64,000 nt of DNA, taken from contig JAPNXP010000009.1 in assembly GCA_028753945.1 (NCBI GenBank), positions 1,736,001 to 1,800,000 on the forward strand. Reading direction: 5' to 3'. Below the pieces are notes generated by a model that was not told where the DNA came from, ran no database searches, and worked only from the letters and a program-made list of their open reading frames with translations. The position numbers and the translations under genes were made by a program. This document shows positions 44,454 to 58,000 of the stretch, one piece after another. This stretch comes from Hexactinellida sp. DTS-2022 (taxonomy: Eukaryota; Porifera; Hexactinellida). The first letter of the stretch is position 1; every line of letters starts with the position of its first letter.

Positions 44454-45221
44454 ATGGAGCAGATTAGAACATTAGTTCAAAAAAATTCATACGCTTATTT
44501 CCACGCAGATGATCCCTACAATAAACATATGAACACATCTGGCATTTGGTTAATACGCGCATACCTAAACCACTCCTGTCTTCCAAATACCTCACTCACG
44601 TTTTACAAGGACGTTTGTGTTGTGTACGCAAACACTGACATTAATAAAGGCACTGAACTAACTGCTCGACGTGTGCCCGCGAATCAAAATGTTGAAAAGC
44701 GGAGAGCTATTTTACTGGACCAATGGGGTTATATTTGTAGTTGTGATTTGTGTGAATTTGAATCCGATCCTAGAAATAAGAATGCATTGGAAAGAGCTCT
44801 TCTCTTAAGAGAAAGAGCTGATCAGATGACCGATGAATTATATAATCCTGGTTATCCGAAGATGCAGCATGTCCACTTCGAGCTTCTAAACCAGGCATTC
44901 TCCCTTGCACAAGAGATGAAATTAGGTCCCACTCGATTTAACGAAGCCGTCTGGCAAGCTATACATTATTTACTCTCTACACTTCCTGCACCTAAATACC
45001 ATAAAAAGTTCTTACACGTTCTCTATCGAGCAAAATCTATTCTGTGCAATGGTGAACTGGAGCATCAGCGCGCTCTTTGGAAGAGATGGATTACATTCAA
45101 TGAAACTTGTGAAATTGCACTCACAGACGAGTGTATCAATGAGGTTAGAGAAAATTACAAAATACTCGAGTCTTATAGAACGAACATACCTTCATTTAAA
45201 ATACCTCAACACTTCGAATGA
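44454..45221 (+). CDS. SMYD-like SET-domain protein, truncated SET
   Basis: From the first ATG the frame has 255 codons ending in TGA; it is open further upstream to about 44361 with no other good start. N39-H40-S41-C42 is the SET motif NHSC. C95-S-C-D-L-C100 followed by EFE is the post-SET zinc cluster. An alpha-helical C-terminal half of about 150 residues follows, as in SMYD proteins. The start of the SET fold (GxG motif) is absent. The usual catalytic tyrosine after GEELT (…SY) is replaced: GTELTARR. Either exons upstream were not found, or the gene lost its 5' end where the duplicated sulfotransferase block abuts. Methyltransferase activity is doubtful. Confidence 0.6.
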   Translation: MEQIRTLVQKNSYAYFHADDPYNKHMNTSGIWLIRAYLNHSCLPNTSLTFYKDVCVVYANTDINKGTELTARRVPANQNVEKRRAILLDQWGYICSCDLCEFESDPRNKNALERALLLRERADQMTDELYNPGYPKMQHVHFELLNQAFSLAQEMKLGPTRFNEAVWQAIHYLLSTLPAPKYHKKFLHVLYRAKSILCNGELEHQRALWKRWITFNETCEIALTDECINEVRENYKILESYRTNIPSFKIPQHFE

Positions 45222-46911
45222 GTTCTCTCCACTTCAAAATTATATTCGAAGTTATTACATTTCAAAATTATTTTCAGAATAGTAATTGCAATTCGAAATA
45301 TTTTTGAAATACTTTTTTGCATTTTTATATTTATTTTTCTTTGAATCACTTTACCGTAATTTACCCAATTTACAATCGTTTAGTATTTTCAAACAAATAA
45401 ATTATTTATACTGTATCTTTAGAATAACTGTTTTGACAATAACTGTCCCCCCTACAAAACTTGTCCCCTCTATTTTTACTAATTAGTCATATCGTGAAGT
45501 TTAAGGTTTCTATTTGCGATCGAAATGATTTTGTGAAATGTAATATGTAATCACAGTAATAGCATACTTAGCATACTTAAAAAGTTAACATATTCCAACA
45601 AAGTCGCATGAATATTTTTTCATGCAATCTTGTATATTTTTTGTTCCAATCAGACTCGCAGCTGCAACTCCAGCATTGAAATACAATTCTATAAATGTCT
45701 TGACAAAAATTGTTTTCTTGCAAGAATTTGACTATTTTCCCCTGAGGACCCCTCATATCCTAACATGTTCCATTCAGAATCGGTGATTGACATTCCTAGC
45801 TTAGGAGCTGTCCACAGTCTAAGTTTGTCAAAATTTTGTTCATCAACCATTGAGAAGATAGATCGAAGTGTAGGATTTGGCGATTGTCCAGTTAGATCGA
45901 ATGCTGTTAGTATGGCCTATTTGTGTAGACTTAATAATGTGATAAAATTATCGATCGAACACTTGTTAGTTAATTTTCCTCCATCATAGTGACCTCCCCA
46001 AGTGGCGCACATTTCTTCAAATGAAGCTCCTGAATTAGAAAATCTTTGAAGTGGTAATGTTTGAGATTCTGAAGCTACCGAAGGTTCAAAGTGTGCGGCC
46101 AGAAGTTCCTTGACCACAGGTAGTAGAACTTTTGTTGCATAATTCATACTATCCGTGGCCCATTTAGTGGAGAATTAAAAGTCTTGAGAAGTGTACTGGT
46201 ACTCTGGGATTTTAACCTTATAGCTCTCCAAATAAAACTGCGCTAGGACTTAACTTCACTTATCTCTTGCGTGGTATCGAGATCGATTTCGAACTCTTCA
46301 CTGTTGATTGAAGGATAGTGAGCAGGGGTTTATCCAGGAGCGCGCCATACGCCTAGAGGCGTATAAATTGGGATATGTTTGCGTTTAGGAGCGCGAAAAG
46401 TGCCGAAAGTCCCCATAGAGTAATACAAAACTAACCTTTTACTGGCTTTTAGGCGTACAAAATTCATACTCTAGTGACCTTAGGACAGTTAGGAGTATTC
46501 AATTCTACTCCTGTATAATACCCTGATAGTGAGCATATCTCCAATCCATTAGATCTCTAAAATGAAAGTGACTTCTGATATGAAGTTGAGAGTGAAGTGG
46601 GGATAACGGAGTTGAAGTAGAATGGAGTTTATGATTTTACTCTTGAATGAAGCTAGTACTTGCAAAATTTCGATATTTCTTCTCAAATTCTGTTAGATTT
46701 GTTTGACGAAACAGGTATTATCTTCTTGCCCAAGAAAAGGAGAGGAAATAACTTCCTCTTCGTTTGAATTGAAATCTCCCCCTAAACGTTAACGTTTGCT
46801 GTTAGGTAAATCTGGAAGTGGTAATGATCGTTTTTCCAGAGCTTTGTTTTAGATTTCTTCACACGTTGAATTGATTTATTTCGGCTTACACGGACATTAG
46901 TAGGATTTACT
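45222..46911. other. Intergenic with repeat and possible ORF remnant
   Basis: On the minus strand at 46147-45917 an ATG-led frame of 76 codons ends CATWGGHYDGGKLTNKCSIDN then FITLL. The NxCxIDN phrase resembles the cysteine site of some transposon-encoded peptidase domains, but this is a weak impression. At about 46325-46535 lies a copy of the CCAGGAGCG repeat with GGCGTA motifs. Confidence 0.35.
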
Positions 46912-47902
46912 TCATCTGCAAGATATGGGACAATCCAAGTTATCTTCTAGCTTGCCTCCTTTTTTCCTATTATATACATTTTCTATAAGAACTTCATCTC
47001 CTTTTTCGATTGTGTTTAAAGTGACCGGGTTCAATCTTTTATCAAATTGCCTTTTCATCAACGTTTTAGAATGTTTGAGAGATTCTCCAGCAATTTCTTG
47101 GTTATCCATTTGAGCTTCTTGCATAGTGTAGATTAATTCATTTATTTGCTCCTCTCCAGCCCATTCGTCCAGGTCTAAGCCCCCACCATCAGGATATAGA
47201 GCCGCAAGATTCTCAGCTTGGATTGGAAGTCGAGGTTTACGAGAGCGTGCATCATCTCAAAGGCAGAGAACTGTGTTGTTTGTCGAGGTCGAATATTCAA
47301 TGAAAAAGTTATCTCTTCCAGATAGTCACTCCAATTCTCTTTTTTCCTTCTAAAGTTTTTACAAGGGATCGCTTCAAAGCTTTTTGCGACGATTCTACTA
47401 GCCCATTGGTCTGAGGGTGATATGGCGTTGAGAATATTAATTTGCAATCATATGCTTCGTGTAAAGATTTATGTAACTAGTTTGTAAACTCAGTACCATT
47501 GTCACTAATTATTTGAACAGGTGCTCCTTGTCTGCAGTAAATAGAAAACAAATTTCTGGCTACTTCCATGCTTCTTTCGTACGAAGAGTGCGCGTCTCAA
47601 TCCATCTTATAAAATGATCAATAACGGTTAATATGTACTTGCACCCATTCGATTCTATCAGAGGCCCAGTCAGATCCATACCAGCGCGGAACCAAACTTT
47701 GGTGATTACTGGAAGAGGTTGTAGAGGAACTGTAGGACTTTTCAAACTGGGTTGATTTATGATGCAACGGACACAGGCTTGTAGTACATAGAGCTCGATA
47801 TCCTTGAGCATACTGGGCCAATAGCCAATAGTACCGATCTTTTGCAATGCTATGAGTGTACCGAATGCATTGATGACCAGAGTTGTCGTGATTAATGTGC
47901 AT
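46912..47902 (-). mobile_element. Decayed Ty3/gypsy-type retroelement, integrase region
   Basis: Minus-strand fragments in order: an H2C2-like zinc finger (HINHDNSGH ... ACVRC), the start of an integrase core (GMDLTGPL, TVIDHF), the middle aspartate motif (SDNGTEF), the glutamate motif region (near 47420), and a C-terminal GGKL block at 47124-46912. At least two frameshifts and one in-frame stop separate them. Reverse transcriptase, gag and LTRs were not seen. It is a dead remnant. Confidence 0.8.
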
Positions 47903-49064
47903 GTTCTATTTAATTTTCAGAATTTTATCTCCCAGAGGGCGCGAATTATGTGCGGTTAAGTGATTTTTCACGGTCCTCAAAATGTGACAATGACGTCATA
48001 ACTTGGGGAGGTGTGGTAAATTTGAGTGGAAACAGTTACCCCTATATTGATTTAAATCAGATTTTTATGTCTATTGTTTTTTGCGAAAAGAAAAGAAATA
48101 CATTGATAATGAGTCAAATTACATTGATAATGAGTCATTAACAATGTAATTAATCTATTAGCCAAATAATATACGCCAGTGTGATATAGATTGCAAAAAA
48201 AAAACAATTAAAATCAAAATTCTGATTTAAATAAAAAAAATCTGATTTAAATCAAAAAAATCGGATTTTTTTGATTTTTTAAAAAAATCATGATTTTTAT
48301 CAACCCTGTAATAAATAAATAAGCTGATACAAGTCATTCCAATGATGAAGAAGATGCATTATTTCTGCCAAATTCTGGAAATTCCACCTCTAGAACAGTA
48401 TGTGCATATTCTGGTAGAGGAGATTAAAATATGGAAATTGGCAGATACTAATCTCGCCATAATTGCTGATTATCAATATTGTAATGGTAAAATCAGGGGT
48501 GGATCTAGCCACTAAAATTTGGAGGGGTGCAAATTTTGGATGGTGTAGTTTGGGGGGGTGCAAATTTTGGATGAGTTTTTTAATTAAATATTCTCGGCCA
48601 AGTGTTCAACAAAATAGGACTACAATTCAAAATAGAATGAAATTTTCTAATAGGATAAATTTTTGGGGGGTGCGCGCCCCTCCGCACCCCCTCGCTAGAT
48701 CCACCCCTGGGTAAAATGTTGTCAATACAAATTTGAACTAAATTGATTGTAGTAATTATTTATTAATATAATATTTAGGAAGGATTAAAATGGTAAACTT
48801 CATAAAAACTTTTAATTTAAGAAAGAGAATACAACCAAATCCTGGGAATAGAAAGGATCCACTCCAGTAAAACTTGTATATAACAGCCACCTTGGACGAG
48901 CATGCTCGTTAGACTTTTCGTTACATGCAAAAATCACATTTGGAAACCGTCCAGTTTCTTAATCAACTCGGAACATACAATCAAATATATACACGCATTC
49001 ATAACTTATCAATCCTGTGATTTACCCTGATATTCCCAAATATTTTATGATCAGCTAGGTTAGA
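47903..49064. other. Intergenic before WAVE
   Basis: It holds the T/A-rich GATTTAAATC repeat (48190-48305) and a hAT-type MITE (48494-48709). No gene is supported. The 230 bp before the WAVE ATG is presumably promoter and leader, but I see no clear TATA box. Confidence 0.5.
48494..48709. mobile_element. 216-bp hAT-type MITE with exact 8-bp duplication
   Basis: The left end CAGGGGTGGATCTAGC is mirrored by CTAGATCCACCCCTG, and GGTAAAAT stands directly outside both ends (48486-48493 and 48710-48717). An 8-bp duplication with CAGGG ends is the hAT pattern. 'GGGGTGCAAATTTTGGATG' is repeated inside. Confidence 0.93.
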
Positions 49065-52000
49065 ATGCCTATCGTGAAGAGGTCCATTGAGCCTATCTGC
49101 GTGAGCAGGAACAAGCTGCCCAAGGGGACCAACCAGGAGCTGGAGTGCACCTCCACACTGACGCTAGCGGGCGTGATTCTGCAGCTGAGCTCTCTCAGCA
49201 AACACGCGGAGAACCTGTTCGGAGAGCTCTTCACTGAGGCTTCCGACCTCGGGAAGCGCTTTGGCACCCTCAAGGACCGAGTCGAGAAACTGAACTCCCG
49301 CATGGAGAAGATGAACCCGGAGGCAGATGAGGAGGAGGGGGCCCGCGAGGCCAGTGTCAAGAAGTTCAGGAGCAGACAGAATGCGAAACAGCAGATCTTA
49401 TCAAGAGCCACGCTCCCGCCCACACTGCAGGTTTGCTAATTTAGATTATATGTGTTTATACAAAGTGTAGCTCCGAATAACATCAGGCTTTGGGTTCCAA
49501 TTGAAGCATGCTTATAACTTATCGAGAGTTCCTTGAACTGTGTTAGCTTACTCGCATGTCTCACATCGAGAGCATCAGCAGCTGGCTGCTGCCGGACAAG
49601 CCGCCCGCCTGGCACCTGGAGCCGGAGCACCTGAGCTACCTGCAGGACCTGGCCACCTACTCGCTCTCGCAGGTGCAGGCGGAGCCGGCGCGGCTGCGCG
49701 AGGACAGGAGCCAGCTGCGGGCCGACACGCAGAGCCTCGCCTACCAGAACTACCGCACCTTCATCCTCACAGCCGACTGCAGCGCCGGCATCCTCGCGCA
49801 GATCGACAGGGTCAACCTGCACCTCGACTCGGTCGTGCAGGGCTCCTCGGACGCCAAGAGCCGCTGCTCCGAGTTCGTGCGGCGGTCGGCCGAGGTGGAT
49901 CGGCAGCGACAGAAGAACTCCCTGGTCCTGTCCAAGCACTCGGAGCTGCTGGAGGTACTGGAGATCCCGCAGGTGATGGAGACCTGTGTGCGCAACGGGT
50001 ACTACGAGGAGGCCCTGGAACTGTGGCACCACGTGCAGCGCCTCTCGAAGCGACTGAAGCACATCCCGCTAATGCAGGGCATAGCGCGCGACGTCTCCGG
50101 CACCATGGATCTCATGCAGAGCCAGCTGCTGCAGCTGCTGGGCACCAGCATCCAGCTGCCCGCCTGTCTTAGGACCATAGGCTACCTCCGGAGGATGGGC
50201 GTGTTCGAGGAGGGGGAGCTGAGGATCAAGTTCCTCCAGACCCGCAACAGCTGGCTCCGACAGACCCTGGCCGCCATTCCCTCGGACGACGCGTACGGCT
50301 ATCTGGGGAAGCTGATCGAGACCAGCAGGGTGCACCTGTTCGACGTCATCACGCAGTACCGGGGCATATTCCCCAACGACGACCCGTCTGTCGTGATGAC
50401 GTCATCAGACTCGGTGCTTAACAGGAGTTCGTACGCGCACGTGTTCTACGGGTGGATAGCGTGCAAGGTGGGCGAGTTCCTGCACTCGCTGGAGGCGGTG
50501 CTGAGCAGCAGTCCCTCCGTGCAGCGACTGGACTCTCTGCTGAGTCAGAGCATGTACTTCGGTCTCTCCTTCAGTCGCATCGGCGCGGATTTCAGACCGA
50601 TGCTGGTCAACATTTTCCATCGGACCATGTTCAGGTCTCTCTCCTCGCAGCTCTCTGCCGCCTCAGCTGATTTCAGAGCCGCGATGCGGAACTACATCCT
50701 CACGCCCCCGTACCAGGCCCCGCACCCTCCCTCCTGCGCGCAGCCCCCGAGAGACCCCGGGAAGACCCCTCCCCCTCCCCAGGCCCTGCTCCAGTTCACG
50801 CCGCTGGCCCGGTACCTTAACCAGCTACTGGCCACACTCAATGAGGTTAAGCAGTGCCCCCTCACCTCTCTGGCTCTCCCCTTCCGCGCCGCGCTGGGCG
50901 GCTCTCTCGCTGGGATGGCGCAGGCCGTCTGCGAGTTCGACGCGCGAGAGCGCAGCTCCTACAGTGACAAGGAGCGGGAGTTGTTCGTACAGTTGTGCTT
51001 CCTGACTGTCTACGAGCTGATTCCATTCGTATCTTCCGCTCTACTGCACGTGTACCCTGTCGACTGTGTTAACGAGTTTCTATCTCGCACCCCTTGTGCG
51101 GCGTCGGGGCCAGACGCCCTGCAGACCGCGAAGAGAGCTAGAGTGTACACCGCTCTCAGCTGCGACGAGCTGGGAGACCCCCTGAAGCAGCTCTACCCAG
51201 AGGAGGTGCGGCAGAGACTGAGAGAGGCCCGCAGACAGAGCCAGCAACTCGCCCCTGCCCCGGCCGCTCTGCCGCGCACTCCTGAGAGGGAGGCACCCGC
51301 GCTGGATAGGCTAGAAGAGAATACAGATACAGATACTCAGACAGGAGAGACAGACCTAATACAGTCTCTACCCCAGACTACTGATGATACTGTCATTTAG
51401 TTCTCTCTATGGTGTAGATAATAGAAATGTAATTATTCCGTATACTAAGGTATATGCAGTTTTAACTGTACCGACTAGGCGACTACTATGTGGGCAGTAT
51501 TGTTAGACTGCTAACAATACTAATATTGTGCAATTGCAGGAGCAATATAAGAGGTGTGAGCCGCCGCCTAATTTCCACCGCGTGACTCCCCTCCGAGAGG
51601 ACGGGAAGGACGCTATGAAGCTGTACACGGATCCCAACTACTTCCTGAACCTGTGGATCGAGGGGGAGAACAAGGACTACGAGCAGAGAAAGAAGCGACA
51701 GCGAGACCGGAGAGAGAAACGGAAGAAGAGAGAGGGCAGCAAAGCCATTAGCGGACTCACCAGGAAGACACACACTGGTCTGGATAAGGAGTTTGAAGGT
51801 CATGTGAAAAGTAAGCTTGTTTATTATTTCACTTTATTAATACATACTGAGTTTGTTTATTAACAGATATATACCGTCATACGCAGTGGAGATCTCACAC
51901 ACCCACACACGTATAGGTTTGCAGTACTGTGCACACACAAAACCTTATACCATGGGTGTGTACATATTTTGATCCTGGTGAGCTGGGAGTGGGCGTGAGA

Positions 52001-55000
52001 TTAAACAGATCCCTCATTTACTCCCTCTTAATCCTCTTATACTTATTTCATAGCATGCGCGGCGCCAGGATTTTAGAACTGGGGGGGCAACCAATTTTTC
52101 AAGGGGGCAGCTTTTCCATCTGTCAGAATTTATCTGAAAACAATTGAGCTACGATGAACTTGTCATACATGCAAACTATCCAGGGATTTTGGACTTCATC
52201 GAAAATTCAGTGATTTTTTGAAATCACCTACTAGATATGCATTGTATTACAAATAATTTTATTTTTGAACAAAATAATTATCACAAATACTGTTAGTAAA
52301 TTTGTATTTGCTACTTTTGGGGTGCGGCGATGCTATAATACGAGATGTACGATATTAATATGTATGTTTTTGACGAAAATTGAGCGAGCGTAGCGAGTGA
52401 GCGAAAATTTTCAGACAATCGAGCCTCTAGAATGGTGTCCAGGGGAATGGGCTTTGGGATTATCATGGGCGAATTTATCACATATAATTTTAACTTGAGA
52501 ATACACTAAATCCTGCCCCCCCTCTGGCGCCGCGCCTGTTTCATAGTCGCTAACTATTTCAGGATCCAAGGGATAACGCTAGTGATTTATGGCCATTCTT
52601 ACAGCTGAGACTAATATTGCATGGAATTTTGATTTGGAGATAATTTTTAACGGTAAAGTGGTTAAGAGCAAAGACCATTTTCCAGTGACATGTGGTTGTA
52701 GACTAGTAAGGCTTTTTGACCAATTATAGTTACTCAACAATTTGGTAGAGTCATGGCTCTATTATACCGGGGCTACGTCTATACTGAAATGCAATAAGTT
52801 ATCACTCTTGACTGTAAAGTAACTATTAATTTCACTTCAATGTATTCATTTACAAAAGTATATTGTGACCGAATACAGATGCATCCATACTATAGGTATT
52901 CATTATTTAACTCATTTGAGACTTAAGTATGGCATTAAGTCTATAGACTTTACTATTCAATCTATGGCATCTGAGTATGAAACTTTCCCAATATACTCCC
53001 ATTCAGACCTTAGGTTTCTTTATTGTTTATTAGCATTTGAATACATTCTACGACAAAGTAACAGAACGAATACTATAGATTATAAAACTAATCAAAGACG
53101 GTAAATTATTGTAACCATCCTAAGAAAATTGGACATAATGTAAACACGCTATAAACCCGAGTAGTTAGAGATAATCTCATGTTGCAAATCCTACAAGGAT
53201 TAGTTGTTTGACAAAAGTAAACGCCTATTGACTGGAGGAGTCAGCTGTTACACCTGGTGCGTTTCTGTGTGACCTATAAGCTGGTCAGTTGAGATTGATT
53301 GTGAAATGAATGTTTCATATTGATTAGCTTCAGCTATCACGGGAGTAGAGGAGCCCTGACTGGGAGAATCCTCGCCAGAGCTCTGTTCTAGCTTCACGTA
53401 AGAGCTGAAGCCAGCAGATCTCGGACTGCTCTCGATATGCCATTTCAATCCTGGGATTTCTTGTATGGAAACCTGGGAGGCCTGGGAGGATATCTAGAAT
53501 AATTGTATATTATTAATCTAACATTTTCAATGAACTACCTGGCAGAAATAAGAACCTACCTCAAGAACTTGGTAAATGTTGTTCTGTAGACAAGCAGCAG
53601 GAATGATTCCAGACTTTTGTACCTGTAAATGGTACTTTCCCTTTGACTTGTAGCTCTTATTGATCTCTTCAAGGATGTCTTTCTGTTCTTCGTTAATTAT
53701 TTCGATAATATTAATATGATCGAGGGAGGTGCTTGTCAAGATGCGGGCCATACTCGCTCTGTTAGAATTTCGACGAGAATTGCTGTGTTCTGTCCCACCT
53801 TTGTGGATCTTAAAGTTGGATAGGTATTTCTTCACGCTATTCAGCATCAGGTCTATGCTATCCACTACCAGTGCGAAGTGCTCATTCTGTAGCTCGGGCA
53901 TCAGTTCGACTAGCTCGCTGAACAAGCTGTTGTACACCTGCGGGGATCTGCTTTCGTGGAGCAGCACGAGTACCGGGAAGCTGGGGTCCTCGGAGAACCG
54001 AGGATAGTTGATGTACACCGGAGTTACGAAAAAGCTCTCCATTCGGAAACTGAGATCGAGGGATAAGCATACTTCGCTTGGAAAGGGGTGTGTTCTGAGC
54101 AGATGTCGGAACTCTTGAATCAGATTGTTATAACCGAATACTACTGTTAACTGAGGAATGCTCGCGAGGAGGTATATCAAGTTGGGATTTTGCTCGGCCT
54201 TTTGGTGCAGTGCTATCGTACTATGCTGACGCATGTTGTTGTCCATTCTAAGATTTGGCTCTGAAATGCTTAGATTGTCTCCAAACTGGTTCCCCTGCTG
54301 TGAGCCATTGTCGTTCACCTGCTCGTACACGTGTTCACGGTGAATCAGTACTGTGGGGGACGTGTTGCCCTCCAATTCGCTGCATTCTTGTATCGCTTGG
54401 ATCGAACACGTTACTGTTGGGGATACTTCCGCGATGTTTTGTATTTGTTTGAGTTTACTATGCGGCACTTTAATCGCGTGCTCATTGCTCCCGTGGTAGT
54501 ATATGAGAGCAATGTACAGATCTTCTACCTGAGTAGAGTAGACCTGCTTGAAGAACATGCCCCTATTCCTGCCTCCGATATTTACAGTGAAGTAGTGGAG
54601 TTTAATTTGAAAGTTCCCTCTCTGACACAGTCTGCTTGAGTTATTGATCCATTTCAGATTGTCGTACTTCCACTCATCTAACAAGATATTTCTTATAATA
54701 CTTTGGCTACTCCTCTTATCCCTCCATTAAACCCCCAGGTACCTTCAATTTATTCAAAAATGATATTATTAATAATCATTGTTGTTTATGTACTAATAAC
54801 TTGTACATTTGTTACACTGTCTTTTCTAATAGAGCTCGAATACTCCATATTAATATTGTAAATTCGGTTCAATTTGTCACATTTGTATTCCAGTATTCCT
54901 ATAGTCAATGAATAATTTGTTATGATTCTTTCACGATTGATAAGAAATTAGTACTACAAGAACCTGCGAATAACTACCCTACACCTGTTTATTTGTGTAC

Positions 55001-58000
55001 ATTATTATCAAATGAATTATTCAAAAAACGAAACGGACTTCAAGATGATGCCATCAAGATTGTTTTTAGAATTTTATTTAATGTGTGAACATTTCTTCTA
55101 GAACCTGCTCTAGTTTTACTGAACATAAAAATCAAATCCCAAACTCCTAATAAAGTTAACATTCCTTAGCTAGTGAGTATGAATGAAGAATGTCACTACA
55201 AGGAGTGAGCTTATTTCCTTGTATCTCGCAATTACTTATACCACCCTGACCCTATAAGATATTGGTTTAAAAACTTACCATTTCATTATACTAAGATTCG
55301 GGTTTACAGTCTTATCAACAACAGAATGGTAGTACTTGTTCCCTTTGTGGGATACATACAATTCTTGACCTTACAATTCGTGACACGTACAATTATTGAC
55401 CTCATATTTCGTGACACTTACAATTCGTGGTTAGCGCATGGTTATTTCATTCATGTACAATTCGTGACCCGATATTTCAAGGCACTTACCATTGGTGACC
55501 TTGCATTTGAAGTCACACGCGCAATTTGTGACCTTACATTTCGTAACAAGGAAAAATTCTTGAAATACTTTCTAGGTACGTGTAGTACATATTTTGTTGA
55601 TTCCTCAAAGTATTATTATATTATCCTGAATGCTGTTCAAAATATATTTAAAATGGACAAACAAGATACACATTATCCACTTTGTTATATTTTAATATTT
55701 TCTACGTCTTGAATAAAATGAAGGTTCTTCTGTAGGGCCTTTGCCCCTCCCCATACATGTAAAAGCATCAAAAACTGACTTATCTAAACTAAAGCCTGCT
55801 TTTAATTTTATAATAGAACACGAAGTATATACATATATCACAAATACCAGAACCTCTGCAACTAATTAATAAAGTTTCGTTAATAAGATCTGTTTTTATA
55901 AACCGGGTATGCGAGTAAGTTTCCCCTAGGGGAACATTTTGAACTCCTGGTTAAAACTTATAAAATATCCTGATCAAAACAAAGCTTCCCCAAGGGAAGT
56001 TGTACGTATGTACCTGTCACGAATTGTATGTATCCCAGTATTTGTTATATGCACACAAATATCTTATATTCCATTCTTTTACAGTTTAATTATTTCTAAT
56101 TTGTAAACTAAGCACAATCTATTTGTCGAAGGACCTATAATTGAGGCTATAGCAATATGACAACGATACTGGATTATGGGTGCTATCAGATAGGGTAGAG
56201 GGATAGTTAGAGAAGTGTTCCAAATTGTACTCTGGAAATTACCTTTTTTAGTAGCATATTCACTCGCGAAAAGATACAGGTCTCCGCTCTTTGGACAGCT
56301 GGGCGCGGTTTGTATTGAGTATTGCAAATAATGCTGAAGGTTGCTTAGAATTTCGAGTGCGTATGAGCTCTCCAGTTTGCCAAGATTAGACACTATTACT
56401 GACATTCTTGTAGCATGCTTTGTAATTCATAGAATAATAAATAACTGTCAACAAAAATGACACAAAAGTATATTCAGTTTGCAACACTGATTTTCTCTGT
56501 TACCATTTTACTCGCTCTTTTATACTCAAACTTACCCACGCTTCGTGCACACATTACGGATAATACACTTCACGTGCATAACTCTTACGTGTATTTCATT
56601 GTAATATTATAAACTCAATTGGCTTCACATATCATTCAATTCATTCGTAAGAGATTCTCATTGGAATCTGGATCAGTTCATCAGCTCACCATATGACGAC
56701 GTGCATGAGCTGATTTTCTTAAGCATTATACGTAGAGCTGACTATTGGGTAGTATTACAGCTCAACTTATACGTCTATAGTCTATACATTGCACAATGGG
56801 AATAGTGTTTCAAATATAGATTTCTTGACGTTGAGTTGACTACAATTTGCTGTTGCAGGCAGAATATTTCTGCATTGTTAATCGAGTGTAGCACCTAATT
56901 CCCTCTGTGAGGGGTTATTTGGTAATTTAATTAATTGTGATACAAGTGTGATGTTATCCAGATTTCTTGCTTATCGTGTTTCACAAACACTTTTATTTTT
57001 GAACATACTCAGCAGTTAATTGTTTCATAACATGTTTGATGTTGTGTTTATCTTGTAGCTCTGCTGTTTTATTTCAAAGAGCCATGTGCTGCTAAATAGC
57101 ATGAGTTTATCAGTTAATTATCGATGAGAAATCATATTCTTGTATTGTGATTCTGACTAATTAGTTGGCTATAGTTGTAACAACGCAGGATCCTCTATAG
57201 TGATGCGATTAACTAACAATTACCACAAATTCGCCAACTTCCCTCGATTCTTGTATTTGAAATATTCTCATTTGAAGTTCTAAGCTTTACCAACATTGAT
57301 TATTTGATAATTCCTGAATTTAACTGTTATTCAAATACTTGAAAGGCTAAAAGGTGTTGAACTATTGGCTGATAATGGCTTAATTTAGAATAGTCTATGA
57401 TTATTTATAAATATTTATGTCGTATCTATCTATTAATTCTAGAGAAACAATCATAAACAGACAAAATTAATGTTTTATATGTTACAAACGATATTTCTTA
57501 ATATAATAGTAATTGGGTGCTAAAGTGATGCAAATAGTTTTCCTTCTTATCATCCTGCTCTCTGAGTCGACAGCACTCGATAACGGGCTGGCCCTGACCC
57601 CCCCGATGGGCTGGTTATCTTGGGAGAGGTTCGACTGCACCACAGACTGTGTATCCTATCCCGATTCGTGTATAAATGAGCACCTGATCATATCACAGGC
57701 GCAGGCACTGGTTAAGCTAGGCCTCAACAAGCGAGGCTATGAGTACATTATAGTTGACGACTGTTGGCTAGCCAGCAGTCGTGACAGTGTAACTGACGAA
57801 CTTGTCCCAAACAAGTCGAGGTTTCCGAGGGGAATGCCTTTCCTTGTTGACTACATACATAGTCTTGGACTCAAGTTTGGGATCTATGAAGACATCGGCA
57901 CTAAGACATGTGCTGGGTTCCCTGGATCATGGCTGCACGAGAGGCAGGACGCCGACACATTTGCGAAGTGGAAAGTTGATTATGTTAAACTGGACGGCTG

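Noticed and set aside
49436..50062. Long minus-strand and alternative plus-strand frames across COG8
   Set aside because: They overlap the COG8 frame, which matches the family over its full length. They are shadows of G+C-rich codons.
55326..55712. 128-codon ORF in the WAVE intron
   Set aside because: Its repeated FVTR/TFRN-like peptide comes from the degenerate CAATTCGTGAC repeats of a TIR element.
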